A DNA stretch of 12,133 nucleotides, taken from JBKPCD01 sp046727175 (GTDB taxonomy: Bacteria > Acidobacteriota > Vicinamibacteria > Vicinamibacterales > 2-12-FULL-66-21). Positions 6,590 to 12,133 of this stretch are shown in pieces (positions within the stretch are counted from its first letter, which is position 1; each line of letters begins with the position of its first letter). A program made the position numbers and the translations under genes. Location of the stretch: contig JBKPCD010000071.1 of NCBI GenBank assembly GCA_046727175.1, positions 1 to 12,133 of the forward strand, read 5' to 3'. The notes beneath the pieces were generated by a model that had not been told where the DNA came from, searched no databases, and was given only the letters and a program-made list of their open reading frames with translations.

Positions 6590-7360
6590 TCAACGACCGT
6601 CGGCTCCGGTCAACTTTTCGGCGACGTTCTTGCCCGCGTCCAGGGCCGGCGCCGCAATCCGGGCCGTGAACTGTTGTGACGCGAGCGAGAAGAGGCAATA
6701 CGCGGCGAACCAGTAGAAGCCGGCACCGAACCGCGCGGTGAATGCAATCATCGGAGGCGCAGCATTCGGACCGTGCGTCGGCGTCGCACTAGCCTGGGCG
6801 GCCAGGTACGCGATGAACAAGGCGACCACGAAGACGTCGGCCATGGACCACTTCGCGATCGTCTCGACGAACGCCAGTGTTCGCCGCCGTCGCGCGGCGT
6901 TCGTCAGGCGCGTCGCCCACGCCACCAACACGCCCTTGGTGACCGGTACGATTACGCTGAACAACAGAATCAGCGTCGCCGGAACGGGACTTCCGACCTC
7001 GTACAACCGCCGCACGGATCCAACGATACTGCGCGTCTGCGCGTAGACCTCGACCTCCCCGACGCTCTTTTGGAGCGAGGCCGTGATCTGCGGCGACAGC
7101 CTTTCGAGGATGATCTTGCGGACGTCGCTGCCTGTCGCTTCCAGGAAGGCCACGAGTGAAGGATTCATCATCGACTTGAGCATCGTGATGGTGTCGTCAC
7201 CGAGGCCGCGTTCGAGCATCGTGGGCGCCACCTGGGCGATGCCCTCGGGCGTCAGAACGCCGCGGATCGTCAGCACCGGGGCAAACAGGCCGGGAATCAA
7301 CAGACCAATTGAGAGGACAAGGAGCGTGAGAACGGAGATGCGGGCGGTTTGCGGAGTCAT
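6590..7360 (-). CDS. PqiA-like inner-membrane protein
   Basis: This protein of 256 residues carries a single paraquat-inducible protein A domain. In Escherichia coli, PqiA and YebS are membrane partners of MCE-domain proteins that bridge the envelope and move lipids. Four membrane segments are visible: about 8-28, 125-148, 172-190 and 212-230. The domain hallmarks are SPVPATLILLFSVIVPVTKG and the KWSMADVFVVALFIAYLA segment, with FGAGFYWFAAYCLFS last. Between the first two segments lies a loop of about 95 residues, presumably periplasmic. The N-terminal zinc-ribbon cysteines of classic PqiA are missing, and no MCE protein is encoded next to it. The ATG at 7360 has no clear ribosome binding site but gives a start directly before the first membrane segment. 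The gene is followed by the SNF2 helicase after 22 bases. The exact role is unknown. Confidence 0.85.
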   Translation of the reverse strand: MTPQTARISVLTLLVLSIGLLIPGLFAPVLTIRGVLTPEGIAQVAPTMLERGLGDDTITMLKSMMNPSLVAFLEATGSDVRKIILERLSPQITASLQKSVGEVEVYAQTRSIVGSVRRLYEVGSPVPATLILLFSVIVPVTKGVLVAWATRLTNAARRRRTLAFVETIAKWSMADVFVVALFIAYLAAQASATPTHGPNAAPPMIAFTARFGAGFYWFAAYCLFSLASQQFTARIAAPALDAGKNVAEKLTGADGR

Positions 7361-7410
7361 GTGATTCGCGCATGATGCCCCATGTCGGGACCGTGCCGCC
7401 AGCGACCGCC

Positions 7411-7509
7411 AAAAGGGAAAAGGGAAAACGGAAAAGGGAAAAGGGAGGGCAAATGCGAGAAGGAAGAGAACCTCCTCTCCCTTCTCCCTTCTCCCTTCTC
7501 CCTTCTCCC
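7411..7509. repeat. Opposed heptamer repeat arrays forming an imperfect inverted repeat
   Basis: Plus-strand positions 7411-7445 hold five tandem copies of AAAAGGG (the third reads AAAACGG), followed by AGGG. After a spacer, 7482-7509 hold four exact copies of TTCTCCC, preceded by related CT-rich bases from 7471. The arms are nearly complementary (six of seven per unit), so a long imperfect hairpin with a loop of roughly 25 bases is possible. In the transcript of the tricorn gene the first arm reads (GGGAGAA)n with five GGG runs at 4-base spacing, a canonical G-quadruplex pattern starting 4 bases after the stop codon. It may act as a transcription terminator or 3'-end stabiliser. It fills most of the 153-bp gap between the tricorn and PqiA-like genes. 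Confidence 0.75.
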
Positions 7510-7513
7510 GTTC

Positions 7514-10500
7514 TTACCGCTTCTCTGACGACGTCACGACTCCCTTCTTGGTGTGATAGTTCGGATACGCGGGACGCTTCGGTTGTTTTACGGGGCTCTT
7601 CTCGAGAGCCGTCATGACCTCCTTAATCGCGCGCTCGAGCTGCGGGTCCTTGCCTTGTCGGACCTGCTCGGGATCGTGTTCGACTTCGATGTCGGGACGA
7701 ATGCCGACGTTTTCGGCATCCCATTCTCCGCTGGGGCTCCACACCGCGGAACTGGGAGCGGTGACGAAACCGCCATCCATCAACTGAGGCGCACCGGCAC
7801 GGCCGACCAGACCTCCCCAGGTCCGTTTTCCGATCAGGGGTCCTACACCGGCGCGTCGGAAGTAGTTCGGCATCGCATCGCCGCCAGACCCGGCGAATTC
7901 GTTGATGATCATCACCTTCGGGCCAAAGATTGCGCCCTGCGGCTGGACTTCATCGGCGCCGTCACGAGTCGCGACGAGGCTCAGCATCGGACGCTTGAGC
8001 TGTTCGATGATGTCGGTCGCAAGTGCGCCACCACCATTGAACCGCTCGTCGATGATCACCGCTTCCTTGTCGACCTGCGCGTAGAAGTATCGCGTGAAGT
8101 ACGTCTGCCCGCCGAACGCGGTATCGGGCATATAGACATACGCGACGCGCCCTTTCGTCATCCGATCCACGAGCCGCCGGTTGTCTTCCGTCCATGCAAG
8201 ATTGCGCAGGCGCGATTCGCTCGGAACGGGTACAACAGTCACGGTACGAGCGCCGGTGCCGTCGGGATTCGATCCAACCTTGAGCAACACCTGTTTGCCG
8301 GCCGTCGCTTCAAAGAAGCTGTAGACGTTGTCCGTGGACCGCACGTCGCGCCCGTTGACAGCAATCAGGTATTCGCCTTGCTGGACGTTGACCCCAGGCT
8401 GGGTGAGCGGCGCCCTGAGCTCAGGATTCCAGTTCTCGCCGTCGAAAATTCGCGCGAAGCGATACCGGCCGTTTGCAATCTCGTAATCGCAGCCGAGCAG
8501 GCCTGTCTGCACGGTCCGCGTTTCCGGTAAATCGCCGCCGCCAACGCCAAGGTGGCCGACGGTAATCTCTCCCATCATGTCCGCGAGGATGTACGTCAGA
8601 TCGCGCCGAGCCATGACGGTTTCCACGTACGGCTCGTACCGTTTGATCGCGGCGGCTAGATCGAGCCCGTGCAGGTTGGGGTCGTAGAAGAACTCGCGCT
8701 GAATGCGCCACGCGTCGGCATACATCTGTTTCCATTCGGCGCGCGGCTCTACCCTAACTTCGACTGCTTCGGTCGCGAGAACGTTGGTCCCCGCAGCAGA
8801 TGGAGGGCCAGACGATGGCGCCGGCGTTGGCGGCGCCGGCGCAGCGCCAGCCGGCGCTGACGGCCCGCCTGTCGCAGATGCGGGTTGCATCGGCCGCAGC
8901 GTCTGAATCGTCCAGCGGTTGGTCTGCGCCGTGAGGATCTTTTCGCCGTTCGCGGACACTTCGAAGAAGCGAACGCCAGAAGCGACAACGTCGGATCTCC
9001 GCTGTTTCAGATCGAAGCGATGCACCGTCTGTCCGGGTTGGCCGCCGGGGCTGGGAGTCGGAGCCTCGATGGCGAACAGTGTGCCCCCCTTGCCGACCTG
9101 CAGCCCGATGTATCGGCGGGCCGGCATCGGCAGGGCGAGAATTCGTTGGCCGATTTTGTCGAAGTCGATGCGAACCTCCGATGGTTTTGCAGGCGGACGG
9201 GCGCCTGGCTTGGGCTGATCGGGCTTGGGCTGATCTGGTTTGCTCTGATCCGGAGCCGCCGCGTCCGTTCGCTCAGTTTCGGCAGGTTTGTCTCCACCAC
9301 TCGAATCCGGTGGCTTGGCATCGACGCCCTTTTCCTCATCACTCTCGGGCGCAAAGGGAGAGGCTTCGTCCTTCGAGAGCACGGTGAGGTAGATGCTGCG
9401 AGTGACCGTTCGGGTGGCGCTCCGGATATCCGGCTCCAACGACGGGCCGGAGTCGGTGCTGACTGTGAAATAAAGATACTTCCCATCCCTGTCGAACGCA
9501 GGGTAGCGGGCGTCGCTCAGCCCGTCAGTCAATTGGGTACTCTTTCCGTCGGCCACCGAGTACAGGAAAACCGCGCTCAGGTAGTTCTTCAATCGGTTTG
9601 AATACGCAATCCACCGGCTGTCGGGAGACCATACTGGTGCGCGCTCGCCCACGGAGCCGTAATACCGATCTTTGGCGACCTTGACAGGCTTGCGCTGATC
9701 GATGTCGACATACCAGGTATTCAGGTGTGCGTCGAGGTACGCGATCCTCTTGCTGTCGGGCGACCATCGCGGCATGAAGTAGAAGCTTGGCTTGTCCTCG
9801 AGTCGGATCTTGCGCGGCGCCTCGGATCCGAGCGAGTCGCGCACGTGCAGCTCGTACTCGCCGCTTTCGTCGGAGTAGTACGCGATCCACTTTCCATCCG
9901 GCGACCACGCCGGATCCCGCTCCATCACACCGGTGGTCTGCGTCAAATTCCTCGTATCCCCCTTCTCGGCAGGCACCGTGACGATCTCCCCTCTGGCTTC
10001 GAAGAGGGCCCGCGCGCCGGTCGGCGAGATGTGGGCGTTCATCAGCCGCGTGCCGACATTGATGTACCGCGGACGGAGTTCGGGCATGTCGCCCGCGACG
10101 GTCACCTTCACCGGCGCAAGCGTTCCCGACTTCAGGTCGTAGAGTTGCAACTGCCCGAACTGCTCGATCACGATTGCGCCCGGCCCGGCCGATGCGGACT
10201 TGAAATCCATGCCCGAGTTCGCCGCCGCTTGAACGACTTTTCTGGTCTGCAGGTCGTAGGAGAACAGCGTCACGACTCCGTTACGGTCGCTCAGGAAGAA
10301 GATCCTGTCGTCGACCCACATGGGACAGAAGTCATTCGAGTTCTCCCGGGTCACTCTCTCGACGCGGCTGTTGGACAGCTCCGCAACCCAGATCGGCGTC
10401 GTCAGCCCGCCCCGGTAGCGTTTCCAGACGGAGAATGCGCGGCTGACCGGGACGTATGCGATGCGCTTGCCGTCGGGAGAAAAGCTCCCCTCCCAACCCA

Positions 10501-10960
10501 TGGGAAGTGGAAGCCGCTCTTCGAGCCCGCCCTCCAGTGACGCGAGGTACAACTGTCGGAAATTCGAGTTGCTGTTTCGCGTAGACGCGAAGAGCACCTT
10601 CTTGCCATCGCGCGACCAGGACAGCGCAATATCAGCCGCGGGGTGCCACGTGAGCCGTCGCGGCGTTCCGCCTTCGGCGGGCATCACGAACACGTCGGTG
10701 TTGCCGTCGTACTGACCGGTGAAGGCGATCCATTTGCCGTCCGGTGAAAACGACGGGTCCGACTCGACGCCGACGCCGGTGGTCAGCCGGCGCGCGTCTC
10801 CGCCCTGGCGCGGAACGCTCCACAGATCGCCGGCGAAGACGAACACGATCTGGGTTGCGCTCAACGCGGGCTGTTGCGCAAGGAGTGGGACGTTGTCTGC
10901 CGCAGAAATCCCAGCAGACAACGCGACGAACACGACCGCCAGGCTCACGATTCGCTTCAT
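7514..10960 (-). CDS. Tricorn-type serine protease (S41), periplasmic
   Basis: Tricorn proteases cut peptides released by larger proteases; this one is exported. The start at 10960 (ATG, GGAGGG 5 bases upstream) gives 1148 residues with signal peptide MKRIVSLAVVFVALSAGISA. The frame extends to 11041, but that extension lacks a signal and a ribosome binding site. Two WD40-like propellers follow (about 33-300 and 305-690), with repeats such as FSPDGKWIAF, WSPDGKWIAYY and WSPDSRWIAYS. The second propeller is interrupted by an acidic, proline-rich stretch (about 530-595, with DQPKP repeats), and an Ala/Pro linker (695-724) precedes the catalytic half. A PDZ-like region (about 815-910) and the S41 core come last. 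By comparison with Thermoplasma tricorn, H803 (TVGHLG), S1025 (GSGGDAMP) and E1083 (ENVGIRPD) are the catalytic residues; the Ser usual before the His is Gly802 here. It is divergent from the receptor gene. Confidence 0.93.
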   Translation of the reverse strand: MKRIVSLAVVFVALSAGISAADNVPLLAQQPALSATQIVFVFAGDLWSVPRQGGDARRLTTGVGVESDPSFSPDGKWIAFTGQYDGNTDVFVMPAEGGTPRRLTWHPAADIALSWSRDGKKVLFASTRNSNSNFRQLYLASLEGGLEERLPLPMGWEGSFSPDGKRIAYVPVSRAFSVWKRYRGGLTTPIWVAELSNSRVERVTRENSNDFCPMWVDDRIFFLSDRNGVVTLFSYDLQTRKVVQAAANSGMDFKSASAGPGAIVIEQFGQLQLYDLKSGTLAPVKVTVAGDMPELRPRYINVGTRLMNAHISPTGARALFEARGEIVTVPAEKGDTRNLTQTTGVMERDPAWSPDGKWIAYYSDESGEYELHVRDSLGSEAPRKIRLEDKPSFYFMPRWSPDSKRIAYLDAHLNTWYVDIDQRKPVKVAKDRYYGSVGERAPVWSPDSRWIAYSNRLKNYLSAVFLYSVADGKSTQLTDGLSDARYPAFDRDGKYLYFTVSTDSGPSLEPDIRSATRTVTRSIYLTVLSKDEASPFAPESDEEKGVDAKPPDSSGGDKPAETERTDAAAPDQSKPDQPKPDQPKPGARPPAKPSEVRIDFDKIGQRILALPMPARRYIGLQVGKGGTLFAIEAPTPSPGGQPGQTVHRFDLKQRRSDVVASGVRFFEVSANGEKILTAQTNRWTIQTLRPMQPASATGGPSAPAGAAPAPPTPAPSSGPPSAAGTNVLATEAVEVRVEPRAEWKQMYADAWRIQREFFYDPNLHGLDLAAAIKRYEPYVETVMARRDLTYILADMMGEITVGHLGVGGGDLPETRTVQTGLLGCDYEIANGRYRFARIFDGENWNPELRAPLTQPGVNVQQGEYLIAVNGRDVRSTDNVYSFFEATAGKQVLLKVGSNPDGTGARTVTVVPVPSESRLRNLAWTEDNRRLVDRMTKGRVAYVYMPDTAFGGQTYFTRYFYAQVDKEAVIIDERFNGGGALATDIIEQLKRPMLSLVATRDGADEVQPQGAIFGPKVMIINEFAGSGGDAMPNYFRRAGVGPLIGKRTWGGLVGRAGAPQLMDGGFVTAPSSAVWSPSGEWDAENVGIRPDIEVEHDPEQVRQGKDPQLERAIKEVMTALEKSPVKQPKRPAYPNYHTKKGVVTSSEKR
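9206..9250. repeat. Three 15-bp tandem repeats inside the tricorn gene
   Basis: Units at 9206-9220, 9221-9235 and 9236-9250 share the pattern GGCTTGGGCTGATC with a few changes in the third. On the minus strand they encode DQSKP, DQPKP and DQPKP in the disordered insert of the second propeller. The 15-bp period keeps the frame, so copy number could vary without breaking the protein. Confidence 0.8.
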
Positions 10961-11124
10961 TGGTGCCCTCCGACGCGGAGATGGTATCAGTTTAGGGGTG
11001 CAGCATATCCGTAAGACTTGCGGCCAAAACTCGCCGACCATCCTGCTGGTTTTCTGCTAGATTGCTGCGACAGGCCCGGGCGTTCTCCGTAGCCCGGCAG
11101 CAGCGTTGCGCAAGGAGGTCCGCC
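10961..11124. promoter_or_regulatory. Divergent intergenic region between tricorn and TonB receptor genes
   Basis: This 164-bp region must hold the promoters of both genes. Rightward, TGCTAGATT at 11055-11063 fits an extended -10 with a weak -35 (CCGACC, 11034-11039); the start would be near 11070. The resulting leader can form a 6-bp hairpin (CCGGGC at 11076-11081, GCCCGG at 11092-11097). Leftward, TGATACCAT on the minus strand (10989-10981) fits an extended -10 with no good -35, leaving a very short leader carrying GGAGGG. Both assignments are weak matches and neither is confirmed by an operator that I can recognise. Confidence 0.35.
11112..11119 (+). promoter_or_regulatory. Ribosome binding site of the TonB-dependent receptor
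   Basis: AAGGAGGT lies 5 bases before the ATG at 11125. It is a full-strength match to the end of 16S rRNA and fixes the start of the receptor gene, which also opens directly into a signal peptide. Confidence 0.85.
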
Positions 11125-12133
11125 ATGCAGCCTCGCCGGGTGCTCGCGGGAATTCTCGTTGTCGGCGCGGTCACGATCATCACCACCACTGCTTCAGCAC
11201 AAAACGTCGGCGGCAGCATACAGGGTGTGGTCACGGATGCGACCGGCTCTGCTTTGGCGGGGGTTACGCTCGTTATCCGAAACGTCGCGACCGCCGCAAC
11301 GCGGCAGGTGCTCTCCGACGAGCAAGGCCGTTACGTCGTACCAGCCCTTCCGCCGGGCGAGTACGAGCTCGATGCGTCGCTTCAAGGATTTCAGCCTCTC
11401 CAGCGACGCGGCTTCACGCTTCTCGTCGGCGAAGTCGCTGTCGTCAATTTGTCGCTGGCCGTGGGCGAACGCCAGGAGCAGGTCACGGTGACCGGGCAAT
11501 CCCCGCCTGTCCAGCTCACGAACGGAGCGGTGAGCGGAGTCGTGGGAGAGAGGGAGATACGCGAGCTGCCGCTGAATGGGCGCTCGTTCCAGCAACTCGC
11601 GTTGTTACAGCCGGGGGTGCAGGCAGCGCTTGCAGCGGGTAATGACGTCGTCGGCGGACGCACACCGAAGATCTCCATCAACGGCGCGCGTCCGGAGCAG
11701 AACAATTTTCTGCTCGATGGTACCGACATCAACAACGTGTACAACAAGACGCCGGGGTCCGCAGCGGGGGTGCTCCTCGGCGTCGACGCCGTCCTCGAGT
11801 TTCAAGTCCTGACGAACGCGTACTCGGCGGAGTTCGGGCGCTCGGCCGGCGGCGTCGTCAACGCGGTTACTCGATCGGGAACGAACTCGATCCAGGGATC
11901 CTTTTTCGAGTTTCACCGCAACTCCGCGCTTGATGCGCGGAACTTCTTCGATGCCCCGAACCAACCGAAGCCGGATTTCTATCGGAATCAGTTCGGTGCT
12001 TCCGGCGGCGGGCCGATCGCTCGAGACCGCACATTCTTCTTCGGCGCGTACGAAGGCCTCATCGAGCGGCTCGGCATAACGGGCGTAACTTCCGTGCCGG
12101 ACGACAACGCGAGGGTCGGTATCCTGCCGAGCG
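11125..12133 (+). CDS. TonB-dependent receptor, Oar-like, N-terminal part (3' partial)
   Basis: This is the first 336 residues of an outer-membrane TonB-dependent transporter of the type abundant in Acidobacteriota; the gene runs off the right edge. A signal peptide ends at ASA (cleavage after A25). Residues about 31-113 form a carboxypeptidase-regulatory-like beta-sandwich (IQGVVTDATGSALAGVTL, DEQGRYVVPALPPGEYEL, VNLSLAVGE). The plug follows from about 115: VTVTGQSPPV, then RELPLNGRSFQQLALLQPGV, INGARPEQNNFLLDGTDINN, and EFGRSAGGVVNAVTRSGTN. The barrel appears to start near 250 with GSFFEFHRNSALDARNFFD and PDFYRNQFGASGGGPI. The substrate cannot be read from this part; receptors of this kind are often linked to uptake of oligosaccharides or peptides. 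Its neighbour on the opposite strand, a secreted tricorn protease, hints at peptides. Confidence 0.93.
   Translation, partial: MQPRRVLAGILVVGAVTIITTTASAQNVGGSIQGVVTDATGSALAGVTLVIRNVATAATRQVLSDEQGRYVVPALPPGEYELDASLQGFQPLQRRGFTLLVGEVAVVNLSLAVGERQEQVTVTGQSPPVQLTNGAVSGVVGEREIRELPLNGRSFQQLALLQPGVQAALAAGNDVVGGRTPKISINGARPEQNNFLLDGTDINNVYNKTPGSAAGVLLGVDAVLEFQVLTNAYSAEFGRSAGGVVNAVTRSGTNSIQGSFFEFHRNSALDARNFFDAPNQPKPDFYRNQFGASGGGPIARDRTFFFGAYEGLIERLGITGVTSVPDDNARVGILPS

Noticed and set aside
2400..7360. Possible defence island (toxin-antitoxin pair, VWA protein and SNF2 helicase close together)
   Set aside because: The VWA protein has a signal peptide, so it acts outside the cytosol. The helicase pairs with a membrane gene, no nuclease or methylase is present, and gaps and promoters separate the units. 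Nearness alone does not support a joint defence system.
7411..7509. Possible CRISPR array
   Set aside because: The units are contiguous heptamers with no unique spacers of usual length, and no cas gene is present.
10961..11041. N-terminal extension of the tricorn reading frame
   Set aside because: The ATG at 10960 has a good ribosome binding site and a signal peptide; the extra 27 residues have neither and would take up the promoter region.

Overview
The window is GC-rich, densely coded bacterial DNA that most resembles the phylum Acidobacteriota, perhaps a Vicinamibacteria-like lineage. The evidence is the set of families: a secreted VWA protein of the type described as 'VWFA-related Acidobacterial domain', a TonB-dependent receptor with an N-terminal carboxypeptidase-regulatory-like domain followed by a plug (the Oar-like type that is greatly expanded in this phylum), a bacterial tricorn protease homologue and an M28 zinc peptidase. 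No database search was possible, so the taxonomic call is an inference.

Layout, left to right. Positions 2-1378 (+) hold the C-terminal part of an M28 metallopeptidase that enters from the left edge. Positions 1479-2378 (+) hold a complete pirin-family cupin whose very strong Shine-Dalgarno sequence can pair with an upstream 8-base complement. The five loci that follow all lie on the minus strand. A Xre/RES-type toxin-antitoxin pair occupies 3532-2400 (antitoxin first, TAATG overlap) and has a recognisable sigma70-like promoter; an 18-bp perfect palindrome sits across its -10 element and ribosome binding site. Next come a secreted VWA protein (4558-3599), an SNF2-family helicase with a C-terminal SWIM zinc finger (6567-4690) and, just upstream of it, a PqiA-like inner-membrane protein (7360-6590). 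A large periplasmic tricorn-type protease (10960-7514) completes the minus-strand block. A TonB-dependent receptor (+) starts at 11125 and runs off the right edge.

How the genes may work together. The receptor and the tricorn protease are divergently transcribed from a 164-bp shared region; together with the M28 peptidase they suggest capture and breakdown of peptides, which is an inference. The PqiA-like gene and the SNF2 helicase are 22 bp apart and probably co-transcribed, although no functional link is known. The toxin-antitoxin module looks intact and self-regulating.

Non-coding structure is the more unusual part: the toxin-antitoxin operator, the hairpin over the pirin ribosome binding site, and a paired block of heptamer repeats (AAAAGGG x5, then TTCTCCC x4) between the tricorn and PqiA-like genes. 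That block can form a long imperfect hairpin and, in the tricorn transcript, a canonical G-quadruplex. I saw no tRNA, rRNA, CRISPR array, insertion sequence or phage gene.
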